Assembly: GCA_013286765.1 (NCBI GenBank)
Contig: JABDFB010000018.1
Span: forward strand, 1 to 29,596
Source of the DNA: Deltaproteobacteria bacterium
GTDB taxonomy: Bacteria > Bdellovibrionota > UBA1018
Direction: 5' to 3'
DNA: 29,596 nt
Shown: positions 18,456 through 27,118 of the stretch, piece after piece
How positions within the stretch are numbered: the first letter of the stretch is position 1
Layout of the letters: each line of letters opens with the position of its first letter
Position numbers and translations under genes: made by a program
The notes under the pieces: generated by a model
What the model saw: the letters and a program-made list of their open reading frames with translations, nothing else
What the model was told of the DNA's origin: nothing
The model's database searches: none

Positions 18456-20180
18456 ATGTCTCGTTCATGGTGGGGCAAATTTCTTTTGCTATTATGTGCG
18501 ATTGTCGGTGCCTTTATTTATATTTTTCCGACTATTGCCAATTTGGACTTAGAAAAAACCAACTTTCCATTTAAGCGAAAAATCAATCTCGGATTGGATC
18601 TCCAAGGGGGCCTATACATGGTGCTTGGGGTCGACTTTAATAAAGTCTATCGCGACGTTTTAGAACGTCAGACTTCGAGCTTAAAAGATCGCTTGCACGA
18701 AAAAGGCATCGAGATTACGGGTATTAAGGCAGTACCTAACCCACTTTCCGCCGATGATCCTCGGTATTCATTTAGTTTTGATCAGAGCAAACGGCAAGAC
18801 ATTTACCAGATGATTAAAAAGGAATACTGGACGATGCGTCTTGCAGGTGAAAACGAAGGTAGCTTCGAAGTGGCTTTATCTCAAGACTACCGAAAGCAAG
18901 TGCGTGAGCGGACCCTCAATCAGAGTATTGAAGTGATTCGAAATCGTATCGACGAGTTCGGTGTCTCAGAGCCCGCAATTGCAAGCCAAGGAACAGATCG
19001 TGTCGTGGTAGAGCTTCCAGGCGTTCGCGAGATCGATCGAGCGAAGGATTTGATCGGGAGAACTGCCAAATTAGAGTTTAAAATGGTGGACGATAAGTCC
19101 ATGTCTCCGGCACAGCTTGCAGCGCTGATTGCGGAAATCGAAAAAAAGCATGGCATCACATTTAAAGAAGGACAAAAGTTTTCGGAATACGTACGTCTCC
19201 TAAATGAAAAAGGGAGAGAAAAGATTCCAGAAGGTGATGAAATCGCGTTTCAACGGCCTAAGCTTTCAGATGAAACCGGCGAAATGGGGCGAATTCCTTA
19301 TTTGTTAAAATCAAAAACGGAGGTCACCGGTGATGACCTTCAAGATGCTAGTGTTCAGTTCGATCCCGAAAGTCGCAGACCGAGTGTCGGTTTTACGCTG
19401 AATCCGCGAGGCGCTACGCTTTTCGATAGACTGACCGGAGAAAGTGTCGGCAAGCGTCTGGCCATTGTTTTGGACAATATTGTGCATTCGGCCCCTGTGA
19501 TTCAAGGGCGAATTCCGGGCGGACATGGTCAGATTACGCTGGGGCGTGGTGATTCAGAAGCGATGATGAAAGAGGCGAGTGATTTGGCGCTAGTCTTACG
19601 TGCCGGTGCTCTTCCCGCACAACTCGAGTTTTTGGAACAACGAGTGGTCGGGCCTTCTCTCGGACAGGACTCTATTAAAAAGGGTGCCATGGCAAGTCTG
19701 GTGGGAAGCTTGGCTGTTTTTCTCTTTGTCACGGTTTACTACCAGGTGAGTGGCTTGATTGCTGTTTTTTCACTGGTTTTGAACGTCATGTTTGTGCTGG
19801 CCTGTTTGGTAGGGTTAGAAGCAACTCTAACATTGCCGGGCATTGCGGGTATAGCCTTGACCGTCGGTATTGCTGTTGACTCAAACGTAGTGATTTACGA
19901 AAGAATCAGAGAAGAGCTCAGACATGGCAAAGGTCCAGTCGTAGCTGTCGAAAGTGGCTTCCAAAAAGCATTCAGAACCATTCTGGATGCTAACGTCACG
20001 AACGCGGCAGCCGCTGTTGTTCTTTTGACTTACGGAACTGGGCCTATCAAAGGATTTGCCGTATCACTTTTGATCGGAATCGTTACCACCCTGTTTACGG
20101 CAGTTTTTGTTTGCCGCTTGATCTTTGATATTTATTTGAAATATTTAGAAAATCGAACCAGCAGGGCGATCAGCATTTAG
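18456..20180 (+). CDS. secD: SecD, protein translocase subunit
   Basis: SecD with SecF uses the proton motive force to pull exported proteins through SecYEG. The 574 residues show one N-terminal membrane segment (FLLLLCAIVGAFIYIFPTI), the family motif LGLDLQGGLYMVLGVD, the periplasmic P1 domain (NRIDEFGVSEPAIASQG, RVVVELPGVREIDRAKDLIG) and a C-terminal block of five membrane helices from about residue 405 (GIAGIALTVGIAVDSNVVIYERIREEL, NAAAAVVLLTYGTGPIKGFAVSL). AAGGGG lies 8 bases before the ATG and fixes the start. The gap to secF is short (41 bases), so the pair is one unit. Confidence 0.97.
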   Translation: MSRSWWGKFLLLLCAIVGAFIYIFPTIANLDLEKTNFPFKRKINLGLDLQGGLYMVLGVDFNKVYRDVLERQTSSLKDRLHEKGIEITGIKAVPNPLSADDPRYSFSFDQSKRQDIYQMIKKEYWTMRLAGENEGSFEVALSQDYRKQVRERTLNQSIEVIRNRIDEFGVSEPAIASQGTDRVVVELPGVREIDRAKDLIGRTAKLEFKMVDDKSMSPAQLAALIAEIEKKHGITFKEGQKFSEYVRLLNEKGREKIPEGDEIAFQRPKLSDETGEMGRIPYLLKSKTEVTGDDLQDASVQFDPESRRPSVGFTLNPRGATLFDRLTGESVGKRLAIVLDNIVHSAPVIQGRIPGGHGQITLGRGDSEAMMKEASDLALVLRAGALPAQLEFLEQRVVGPSLGQDSIKKGAMASLVGSLAVFLFVTVYYQVSGLIAVFSLVLNVMFVLACLVGLEATLTLPGIAGIALTVGIAVDSNVVIYERIREELRHGKGPVVAVESGFQKAFRTILDANVTNAAAAVVLLTYGTGPIKGFAVSLLIGIVTTLFTAVFVCRLIFDIYLKYLENRTSRAISI

Positions 20181-20221
20181 GAACGTGTGTGAAGTGATTT
20201 GATTTGAGAGGGAATTTTTTC

Positions 20222-21196
20222 ATGTTAGAACTGATCAAGCCAGGAACTAATATTAATTTCGTGGGAAAGCGCCATATTTGGATCGGAATTTCGATCGTGG
20301 CGATCATTGCAACATTCATTTTGTTTATTGTGAAGGGACTAAATTACGGAATTGACTTCACCGGTGGTGCTGAAATTCAGGTCCACATTCCTCAGAATTG
20401 GGACATCGGCAAACTGAGAGATGAGTTGGAGAGCGGTGGTCTCAAGGGAGTAAAAGTCCAGCAAATTGGACTACCAACGGCAAGCCAGTTTTTGATCAAA
20501 GCTCAGGGAGACGAGCACTCCTTAAATCAAGTCTCCAAGAAGGTGGATGCAATTCTTCTCAAAGATCTAAAACATGGGGACTTTGAGATTCAAAGAGTCG
20601 ATGTGGTGGGACCGGCAGCGGGAAGTTCACTTCGCATGTCAGGCTTTCTTTCTATGTTCTATGCACTTTTGTGCATCCTAGTTTACGTGACAATTCGATT
20701 TGACTACAGGTATTCGCCGGGCGCTGTTATGGCGCTTTTTCACGATACGGTGATTACCATCGGGATTTTTATTTTGACTCAAAAGCAATTCGATCTGCAA
20801 ATCCTGGCGGCACTACTTGCCCTGATTGGTTACTCGAACAACGATACGATTATCGTTTACGATCGAGTGAGAGAGACCATGCATCAGCATCCGGAGCTTA
20901 ACATCGAACAGGCTGTGAATCGTGCTGTCAACGAAACGCTTGGACGAACCATTCTAACGTCTTTGTGCACTTTCTTTACTGTTTTTGCACTCTGGCTGTT
21001 GGGAGGAAAGGTCATTGAAGACTTCGCTTTTACTCTGATGGTCGGAATTGTAGTTGGGGCTTATTCTTCGATCTTCATTGCGAGCTCCTTAGTCATTGCG
21101 ATCAGTCATTATCACGATCGCCGAGCATTGAGTTTAAAAAAGGCCGGTGGTGGTAAGAAGGCGATTAGCGTTCGACCTGAGCCAAAGTTCGAATAA
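20222..21196 (+). CDS. secF: SecF, protein translocase subunit
   Basis: SecF partners SecD in the inner membrane. The 324 residues have the first membrane segment (IWIGISIVAIIATFILFIVKG), the motif GIDFTGGAEIQVHIP, a small periplasmic domain and five further helices (LLALIGYSNNDTIIVYDRVRE, TLGRTILTSLCTFFTVFAL, LMVGIVVGAYSSIFIASSLV). The ATG at 20222 is chosen because GAGAGGGA lies 8 bases upstream. An in-frame TTG at 20204 would place the ribosome site inside the gene. The C-terminus is Lys/Gly-rich and short. Confidence 0.97.
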   Translation: MLELIKPGTNINFVGKRHIWIGISIVAIIATFILFIVKGLNYGIDFTGGAEIQVHIPQNWDIGKLRDELESGGLKGVKVQQIGLPTASQFLIKAQGDEHSLNQVSKKVDAILLKDLKHGDFEIQRVDVVGPAAGSSLRMSGFLSMFYALLCILVYVTIRFDYRYSPGAVMALFHDTVITIGIFILTQKQFDLQILAALLALIGYSNNDTIIVYDRVRETMHQHPELNIEQAVNRAVNETLGRTILTSLCTFFTVFALWLLGGKVIEDFAFTLMVGIVVGAYSSIFIASSLVIAISHYHDRRALSLKKAGGGKKAISVRPEPKFE

Positions 21197-21230
21197 GAAT
21201 TTTAAGCTGGCATGGAAATCTGAAACGGTT

Positions 21231-21258
21231 TGCACAAAACGTTTGAATAAAATGTGCA
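21231..21258. other. Dyad upstream of recJ
   Basis: TGCACA (21231-21236) and TGTGCA (21253-21258) form a perfect 6-base inverted repeat with a 16-base spacer, 35 bases before the recJ start. A TAAAAT -10-like box lies between the arms. An operator or an RNA hairpin are both possible; no regulator is implied by the context. Confidence 0.35.
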
Positions 21259-21292
21259 GATAGGTCAGGGTCATCACTGATGAGGTTACATC

Positions 21293-23140
21293 GTGTCGAA
21301 TTCAGCTCTGAGTGATCGGCAGTGGAAGCTTAGGTCGGAGTATTTAAAAGGTTCAAAAAAAACTGAATCGGAAGTGAACGCGCTGGTCCGCGCTCTCCAA
21401 AAAGAAACCGGACTTTCGACTCTCGCTCTGAGGGTGTGTATTTTAAGAGGCCTGGAAACGACTGAAGCGATTCAGCGATTTTTATTTCCTCGATTCGAAG
21501 ATCTGAAGAACCCTTCCCAAATTAAAGACATGGATCTCGCTATTGAGCGGATCGCAAGCGCTCGTGGCAACCAAAAAATTCGAGTTTTCGGCGATTATGA
21601 CGTTGATGGAACAACTGGTGCAGCACTTCTGACTTGGGTCTTTCGCGAAATGGGATTTCAGCAAGATGCTAGGCAGCCCGATCGGTTTAAGGATGGATAC
21701 GGTTTAAACGTCCGTGCGGTTGAAGAGGCCGTTAGTGACGGAATTAAAATTCTAGTCACGGTCGATTGTGGAATCACTAGTTTTGAAGCTGCTACGAAAG
21801 CAAAAGAGCTAGGGCTAGAGCTAGTTATTATTGATCATCATCAAATCGATCCGGAAAAGGGTTTACCGCCCGCCTATGCAGTGATCAATCCTCAGCGTGC
21901 AGACTGTCCGAGTGGTTTGAAGCAGGTTTGTGGTTGTGGGCTTGCTTTTTACTTTGCTATAGCGCTTAGGGCGAAAGGTCGGCAGCAAGGTTGGTTCCCT
22001 CCGGGTATGGAACCGAATCTCAAGCAACACTTAGATTTAGTCGTGATGGCAACCGCGGCAGATATGGTTCCGCTAACAGGCGATAATCATATTTTAGTCC
22101 GATACGGTCTAGAAGTTCTCCGTCATTCCAAAAAACCGGGCATCCGTGCTTTGCTGGAAGTCGCGGGTTTGGGTTCACGTACGCTGAGTCCTTCCCATCT
22201 GGGATTTGTTCTCGGACCAAGAATCAATGCTTCGGGAAGAATTCAATCGGCAAGTCTCGCGCTCGAAATGCTCACTACTACTGATGGTGAAAGAGCTCTT
22301 AAACTTGCTCAAGATCTCGAAATGCTGAATCAAGAGCGTGCGAATTTGCAAAATCAGATTTGGGACGAAGTGAGACAACGTGTGGAAGCCGGGATGGCTC
22401 AAGGTAAATACCGCTCGGGAGTTGCACTTGCAGATCCGAGCTGGCACGAGGGCGTAGTTGGAATTGTTGCATCGCGTGTCACGGAGACTTTTCGCAAACC
22501 AGCTGCGATTATAGCTCTGAGAGAAGACTTTGGAAAAGGCAGTGTTCGCTCCTATGGAGGCAAAGACGTTTTGGCAGCGTTGCGAATTTGCGCTCCTTAT
22601 TTGAAAGGATTTGGCGGTCACAAACATGCGGCAGGACTTTCGGTAGAACTGCATCAAGTGGATGCATTTGTTGAGGCTTTTGACCGGGCACTCGAGACCA
22701 TTCAAGAAGAATCAACAGCGAATTATCTGTACGTCGAAGGGGTCTGTTCCATAGAAGAGTTGACTGTGAAAACGCTTGAAGAGCTAGAGCGCTTAGGACC
22801 TTTCGGCCCCGGAAATCCTGAGCCGGTTTTTACCATCAGAGCGTCTGTGAGAGATCACCGCATTCTCAAAGGCCGTCATTTAAAACTCAATCTGGCACCT
22901 AAAACACCCGACGGTCGGAACGGCGCAGCCGAGAGGCCAATGGCATTCAGCGCGATTGAAGCCATCTGGTTCCACGGCGCTGAACGCAAGGATGTGATGG
23001 AGTTTGGTGGGCTCCTCGAAGATGAATGGGAGTGGGCCGGAGTGCCTGAACTGAATCGATTTCGTGGCCAGGTGACACCTACGTTCAGAGTAAGAGATCG
23101 CCGACAAGTTGGCAGTGAGTTAGCTGATGTTGAAAAATAG
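21293..23140 (+). CDS. recJ: RecJ, single-strand-specific 5'-3' DNA exonuclease
   Basis: RecJ resects 5' ends in recombination and acts in mismatch and base-excision repair. The 615-residue protein has the DHH-family metal motifs FGDYDVDGTTGA (D101, D103, D105), TVDCGITS and IIDHHQID (181-183), then GPRINASGRI. A DHHA1 domain follows (DPSWHEGVVGIVASRVTE, CAPYLKGFGGHKHAAGLSV), then an OB-type C-terminus beginning LGPFGPGNPEPVF. The start is GTG 21293, supported by TGAGGT upstream. It is about 40 residues longer than the enterobacterial enzyme, mainly at the C-terminus. The next gene starts just after or slightly inside its 3' end. Confidence 0.96.
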   Translation: MSNSALSDRQWKLRSEYLKGSKKTESEVNALVRALQKETGLSTLALRVCILRGLETTEAIQRFLFPRFEDLKNPSQIKDMDLAIERIASARGNQKIRVFGDYDVDGTTGAALLTWVFREMGFQQDARQPDRFKDGYGLNVRAVEEAVSDGIKILVTVDCGITSFEAATKAKELGLELVIIDHHQIDPEKGLPPAYAVINPQRADCPSGLKQVCGCGLAFYFAIALRAKGRQQGWFPPGMEPNLKQHLDLVVMATAADMVPLTGDNHILVRYGLEVLRHSKKPGIRALLEVAGLGSRTLSPSHLGFVLGPRINASGRIQSASLALEMLTTTDGERALKLAQDLEMLNQERANLQNQIWDEVRQRVEAGMAQGKYRSGVALADPSWHEGVVGIVASRVTETFRKPAAIIALREDFGKGSVRSYGGKDVLAALRICAPYLKGFGGHKHAAGLSVELHQVDAFVEAFDRALETIQEESTANYLYVEGVCSIEELTVKTLEELERLGPFGPGNPEPVFTIRASVRDHRILKGRHLKLNLAPKTPDGRNGAAERPMAFSAIEAIWFHGAERKDVMEFGGLLEDEWEWAGVPELNRFRGQVTPTFRVRDRRQVGSELADVEK

Positions 23141-23159
23141 GCGAGGAGGGAAGAATTTC

Positions 23160-23720
23160 TTGAGTTCGAAATTGAAATTAAACAATTTAACGGTAGTATT
23201 GTTCTCTTTTTCAACTGGTTTTTTGTTTGCTTCGACGTCTTTAGTCATCGCCTCAACGGACGTTCAATCGCAACAACGGAAGCAGCTCTCGCCGGTGCAG
23301 CAAACACCAGAAACGCAGCAAACAATTGATCCAACACGTTACTTCCAGGAATTTACACGCGCTCAAAAGAGTCAAATGAAAGCGCTGGAGCACCGACACA
23401 AATTAGAATACCAACAGCTGAAGACTTCCCATAAATCCAAAATCGCCGAATGGGAAGCCAAAGAAAAAGAGAGTCGCCATCGGTTTTTTGCTGAACACAA
23501 GTACGGTCCTGAAAGACGCGACTATATTCGTGATTTTTTAAATCGTCGAGACTTACTCAAAAAAGAGCTAGCAGATGAAAAACTTCAGCGTAGCAAAGAC
23601 TACGATAAAGAGGCTCAGGATTTAAGACTAGATCAAGAACGAAAGATGCAGGAATTTAAGAAGTCTCTGGAAGCAGGAAGGTTGCCGGCTAGGGAGCTCT
23701 GGCCTCCATCAGGCATGTAA
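23160..23720 (+). CDS. Secreted coiled-coil protein, unknown family
   Basis: From the TTG at 23160 the protein has 186 residues, beginning with a signal peptide (LTVVLFSFSTGFLFASTSLVIA). A strong AGGAGGG (23144-23150) 9 bases upstream supports this start. An ATG at 23127 lies inside recJ, adds 11 residues and has a poor ribosome site. After a Gln/Thr/Pro-rich linker (40-60) the rest is almost entirely charged helix: TRAQKSQMKALEHRHKLEYQ, AEWEAKEKESRHRFF and KELADEKLQRSKDYDKEAQD. This predicts a periplasmic coiled coil ending ELWPPSGM. No family is recognised and there are no Cys. It sits right after recJ with no promoter gap, so it is probably co-transcribed. Confidence 0.8.
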   Translation: MSSKLKLNNLTVVLFSFSTGFLFASTSLVIASTDVQSQQRKQLSPVQQTPETQQTIDPTRYFQEFTRAQKSQMKALEHRHKLEYQQLKTSHKSKIAEWEAKEKESRHRFFAEHKYGPERRDYIRDFLNRRDLLKKELADEKLQRSKDYDKEAQDLRLDQERKMQEFKKSLEAGRLPARELWPPSGM

Positions 23721-23728
23721 TAGCCTGA

Positions 23729-23931
23729 CCCAAAACGGTTCTTTTAACTTTAGGCTTTGTCAAGCTGCCGCTAGCGGGGCTGCCGCCAGCAAGAGGAGTC
23801 TTCGAGGCCATGATGGCCGAGAAGCGTGTCCGTCCTGTGGACGGTCAAGTGCAGGAGGCACTTGAAACCGTGTAGGCTCCGGTTTTTTCGAAAAGGACTT
23901 CGCGCCTAAAGCTAAAATTCCTCGTTTTGGG
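23729..23931 (+). ncRNA. Structured intergenic element C, candidate small RNA
   Basis: The 203-base region is bounded by inverted arms of 27-28 bases. CCCAAAACG (23729-23737) pairs with CGTTTTGGG (23923-23931), and TTTTAACTTTAGGC (23742-23755) pairs with 23904-23917 except for one base. Inside are two copies of the shared core (23764-23775 and 23777-23790), then three successive hairpins. The first is CTTC-GA-GGCC-atgat-GGCC-GA-GAAG (23800-23824), which has tandem G-A mismatches common in RNA. The second is CCGTCC-tgt-GGACGG (23830-23844). The third is CAAGTGC-aggag-GCACTTG (23846-23864). A terminator-like hairpin follows. No open frame of credible content covers it. It could be an RNA or a palindromic mobile repeat; the match to any known RNA family is not recognised. 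Confidence 0.45.
23865..23888 (+). terminator. Terminator-like hairpin with T-run inside element C
   Basis: AAACCG (23865-23870) pairs with CGGTTT (23880-23885) over a 9-base loop, and the 3' arm runs into six consecutive T. The stem has few G-C pairs, so strength is moderate. It could end either the recJ transcript or a small RNA from element C. Confidence 0.4.
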
Positions 23932-23978
23932 ATTGGATATAAACTAAGTAAATTTAGTAATGAAATTAATAATATCGT

Positions 23979-24007
23979 TTGCATTTCAGTCAAATATTCG
24001 CTAAATA
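23979..24007 (+). promoter_or_regulatory. Predicted promoter of the beta-barrel protein gene
   Basis: TTGCAT (23979-23984) and TAAATA (24002-24007) are exactly 17 bases apart in AT-rich sequence. The leader would be about 70 bases and contains the small dyad GGGTTTACCC (about 24036-24045). Confidence 0.45.
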
Positions 24008-24085
24008 CCGCTCAGTCCGAAAATCGAACCAGTAGGGTTTACCCTAATCAAGGACAACTGGAACGGCAGATTTGGATTGAGTATT

Positions 24086-24946
24086 ATGCAGTATTTAAAA
24101 GTAGTTAGATTTAGTTTTATTTTTTCACTGATTTTCTCTTCAGGAACGCTATTCGCTTCCGACTTGCCAAATGGCGAAGTCCCTATACAAACGCTTTCTA
24201 CTCAAACGACGCAGAATCTGCGAATCAATTACTTTGCAGAAGTCATGTCTCCAGCATTTATGGGAAATACGGAATCCACTCCTCTCCCGAGTGGAATGCC
24301 GTATAAGCCCGTAACGGGATACAGTATCCTCAATGCTACTTATGAATTCGCTCCAAACTATCAATTTGTGTATTGGCAGAAATTTGCCACGACTTTTACT
24401 AGTAACTTTGAGTCTCAAGGGGTGCAGTTCTTTCCTCGCGTACCGAGATTTGCTCTGAGGAAAACGAGCATATTGGATGTTTCCAATTTGACTACAGCAT
24501 TTGATTTTTACGTTCAACCGGGCATCATTCAAAATGCTTTTTGGAGCAAAAACTATTTTGAAATCGGTCTACGTACTAACTGGAATTATGCAATTCCGAA
24601 ATCAAACTGGGCTGTGGGTATACTGACCGAATTCACAACGGCATATTTGGATCCTAAAGGCCAGGGCTCAAGAGCCTACGGTTGGGTAAATCCTTTTGCC
24701 ATATATAGTTTGAATTCACGTTTTTCAACTCAGCACTGGCTGTATGTCCCGATCGATAATCCTCGGAGCGGGCGTTTCTGGCATTTTGCTTACGATGATC
24801 CAGGTAAACCATACGTTCAGAATGGGATTAGCTATAAACTTTCTTCAGGAGCAGAGGCAACATTACTGCTCAACAATTATCTCTTTACCAAACCCAGCTG
24901 GCGAAATACCTGGGCTTCTCTTTGGTTGAGCTTCAATCTTTTTTGA
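24086..24946 (+). CDS. Probable outer-membrane beta-barrel protein, unknown family
   Basis: The 286 residues start with a signal peptide (FSFIFSLIFSSGTLFA, cleavage before SDLPNG). The mature part is rich in Tyr, Phe, Trp, Asn and Ser in alternating patterns (NATYEFAPNYQFVYWQKFAT, KNYFEIGLRTNWNYAI, WASLWLSFNLF) with few charges. It ends in Phe, the usual C-terminal signal for BAM-mediated insertion. There is no Cys. I predict an outer-membrane barrel of roughly 10-12 strands; this is inference from composition. ATG 24086 is preferred over TTG 24077, with GGA 9 bases upstream. The next gene follows 44 bases downstream on the same strand and also encodes an exported protein. Confidence 0.75.
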   Translation: MQYLKVVRFSFIFSLIFSSGTLFASDLPNGEVPIQTLSTQTTQNLRINYFAEVMSPAFMGNTESTPLPSGMPYKPVTGYSILNATYEFAPNYQFVYWQKFATTFTSNFESQGVQFFPRVPRFALRKTSILDVSNLTTAFDFYVQPGIIQNAFWSKNYFEIGLRTNWNYAIPKSNWAVGILTEFTTAYLDPKGQGSRAYGWVNPFAIYSLNSRFSTQHWLYVPIDNPRSGRFWHFAYDDPGKPYVQNGISYKLSSGAEATLLLNNYLFTKPSWRNTWASLWLSFNLF

Positions 24947-24990
24947 TTCGCCAGATTGACTTTACGTAGCGCCTAGCAGAGAGTCGCCGC

Positions 24991-25797
24991 ATGAAGTTCA
25001 TATCCTTATTGGTAGTAGGAATTGTTTCTCTAGTTAATCCTTCCTTTGCTGCCGAGTCTAAGCTGAAGTGCCAGTTCGAAACTGCGCCTGAGCATATTGA
25101 ATGGACAAAAGAAGGCGGACAAATTGTCATTTGGACTGAACCTGACAAGGAAACGCTGTGGAATGTCGAATTCCAGCATACAAAGGAGCATCACCGGTAC
25201 CTATCTTGGATTAACGAACACACCAAACTTTCCAGTTTAGAGATTCTAGAGAACCATCGAGACATTGTTGAAAAAACATTTCTCTATCGTGCTCATGCCC
25301 GTGACGTGATGACGGAACAAAATCCGGACGTACACAATAGCAATCTAATAATAGAAGGTCGCGTAGGGAAAATTAGACCGATCAACTGCCTGGAGACCTG
25401 GTTGTTTGATACGTTCAATCACGATTACCCATTATCCAAAAGTCCTAAGGAATTTCATGCAGCCATTCTCCGAAATGAAAAGAGCAAACAGATCCGAATT
25501 TACTACGAACATCAGGCTGATGGCATTGACTATGCCGGAGTTAATACCAGCGATAAGGTACTGGGTCTAATTAAGAGAGATTTGGCTGAAGGATGGACAT
25601 TGTTTTACGATTTGCATAATCATCCATTTAACTTTAAAAATCCTTACGGCGATCTAGGCGGAATACTTTGCCCAAGCACGGCCGATATGTCGTTTTATCA
25701 CTATCCTAGTCCGGGTCTAGAAAATGCCGTCATTACTAATGGAAGAGACACAATTGAAATGACAGCAAGTCATTTAAAGGATCTTAGAGATGAGTAG
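24991..25797 (+). CDS. Predicted periplasmic JAMM/MPN-like metalloprotein (possible peptidase)
   Basis: The signal peptide is clear (MKFISLLVVGIVSLVNPSFA, cleavage near residue 20). The C-terminal half has the arrangement of JAMM metalloproteases: a Glu in KEFHAAIL (E154), then LFYDLHNHPF with H209 and H211, then CPSTADMSFY with D232. In the standard motif ten residues lie between the second His and the Asp; here there are twenty, so a loop insertion is required. JAMM proteins use zinc to cut isopeptide or peptide bonds, and bacterial ones also act on cell-wall or ubiquitin-like substrates. The N-terminal 140 residues match nothing I know. Cys27, Cys133 and Cys227 are present. The stop codon is directly followed by the stop of the convergent gene. 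Confidence 0.7.
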   Translation: MKFISLLVVGIVSLVNPSFAAESKLKCQFETAPEHIEWTKEGGQIVIWTEPDKETLWNVEFQHTKEHHRYLSWINEHTKLSSLEILENHRDIVEKTFLYRAHARDVMTEQNPDVHNSNLIIEGRVGKIRPINCLETWLFDTFNHDYPLSKSPKEFHAAILRNEKSKQIRIYYEHQADGIDYAGVNTSDKVLGLIKRDLAEGWTLFYDLHNHPFNFKNPYGDLGGILCPSTADMSFYHYPSPGLENAVITNGRDTIEMTASHLKDLRDE

Positions 25798-27114
25798 TCA
25801 GTGGCGAAAAATAATCGGTTTGTCGATCTTATTTTTGGCCTTTACCCACATTAAGAAACTCTCGTAGCTATACGCAGGCAATGTCCAATCTCGTTTCAGA
25901 TCGGCGCCGAGATTGCCCATAGTGAGAGTGCAGGGGGTCCCATCGGGCCGGGGATGACACTGGGCCATTTTTTCAGCCCAAACTTGTTCTTTTTGTTGGA
26001 GCGTGAAAGCATTCGCCGTTTTGATTTCAAAAATTCGATTCGATAAACCAAAATAAGCGGTAAGCAAAATGCAGGCTGGCATAAGCTGCAGCCATCGGCC
26101 CGTGGCTTTATGACAGAACAAGTAGAGGAGATAGCCGATAATAGCCAGCTTAAACACGACTGCGCCATGAATTGCTCGCGGAGCGTAGTAGTCCATCAGA
26201 AACGCATGAAAGGATGCCACGCTAGGCAGGAAGAGAAGAATAAGCGTTTCTCGCTTACCAATCTCTTTAGTCGTCACCAAATAAATTCCTGTGATCGCAA
26301 ATGCAATCCACTCTAGAAGAGTGAAAATCCAATATTCTTTATAAAAATGCAACGTCCATAGGAGATTTGTATAGACTTTGAGGTGTTCTAGAAAATTTCC
26401 CAATGAAAACTGCAATCCGTGGATCCAAGGGTCACCAGCAGGTTCCAAAGCCCAACGAATTCCAAAATAAATGAGAAAGGCAATGCTCCACAAAATCACA
26501 TGAATCGAGAGTTTAACTCGATCATCGAAGTTCTTGAGCTTGCTGATATTAATCAGAATAGGGGTGAGCGGAATAATCAGCATGGGAAGGACGTAGGTTT
26601 CGAGTGAACAAAAAGCCAAGATCATGAATAGGATTCTCAGCCAGTATTGAGAACTCCAAAGCATTCCAGATAAGAAGAACGTTCCTAGAGAGTAGGGGAG
26701 ATTCAAGGTCATGTACAGGACTTCGTGAAAACTGGGATAGAGACAAAGAATAATTAAACAAACTTGCCACGAAACTAAATTTTTGGTCACAGGCTTACTG
26801 ATGGACGACTTAGCCGAAAGATTAGCAGTTAGCCAGTTTGCGATGCCTAAAAAACCGAACGCGTGTAAGAAGAAAAAAGTCGTCATCAAGACTTTCGAGT
26901 GGTCATAGAGCCTATGTTTAAAGATAAAAAAATTAACAATGGAAGCAATTGGTCTATGTATGAGCAATGGACCGAAACTTCTCAAATTGAAATCCGGGCT
27001 CAATCCCTGTAAAGCAAAACCGTAATCGTCCGCGATAAGCGGGAAATTCACCCGCCATGTAATCAAGATGAATATAATAGTGGCTAGTGTGGCAAGCTTA
27101 AATTGGTTTCTCAT
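25798..27114 (-). CDS. Multi-pass membrane protein, possibly GT-C-type glycosyltransferase
   Basis: The 438-residue protein has about ten predicted membrane helices (examples: TLATIIFILITW, VLMTTFFFLHAFGFLGIANWL, WILLFLPSV-like stretches, LQLMPACILLTAYFGL). Shortly after the first helix lies FPLIADDYGF. An acidic pair at that place (D29, D30) is characteristic of GT-C lipid-linked sugar transferases, but no further motif confirms it, so the activity is a guess. The C-terminal soluble tail carries Cys residues (CHPRPDGTPC). The start is only four bases after the rel stop, pointing to translation from the same message. The 3' end abuts the stop codon of the JAMM-like gene. Confidence 0.75.
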   Translation of the reverse strand: MRNQFKLATLATIIFILITWRVNFPLIADDYGFALQGLSPDFNLRSFGPLLIHRPIASIVNFFIFKHRLYDHSKVLMTTFFFLHAFGFLGIANWLTANLSAKSSISKPVTKNLVSWQVCLIILCLYPSFHEVLYMTLNLPYSLGTFFLSGMLWSSQYWLRILFMILAFCSLETYVLPMLIIPLTPILINISKLKNFDDRVKLSIHVILWSIAFLIYFGIRWALEPAGDPWIHGLQFSLGNFLEHLKVYTNLLWTLHFYKEYWIFTLLEWIAFAITGIYLVTTKEIGKRETLILLFLPSVASFHAFLMDYYAPRAIHGAVVFKLAIIGYLLYLFCHKATGRWLQLMPACILLTAYFGLSNRIFEIKTANAFTLQQKEQVWAEKMAQCHPRPDGTPCTLTMGNLGADLKRDWTLPAYSYESFLMWVKAKNKIDKPIIFRH

Positions 27115-27118
27115 GTTG

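Noticed and set aside
23729..23931. MITE derived from an insertion sequence
   Set aside because: Not excluded, but no target-site duplication is visible at the ends, and the arms are unlike those of elements A and B despite the shared core.
23760..23993. 77-aa minus-strand frame across element C ending in an Ala/Leu run
   Set aside because: No ribosome site, and the Leu/Ala run again comes from the repeated GC-rich core; content elsewhere is not protein-like.
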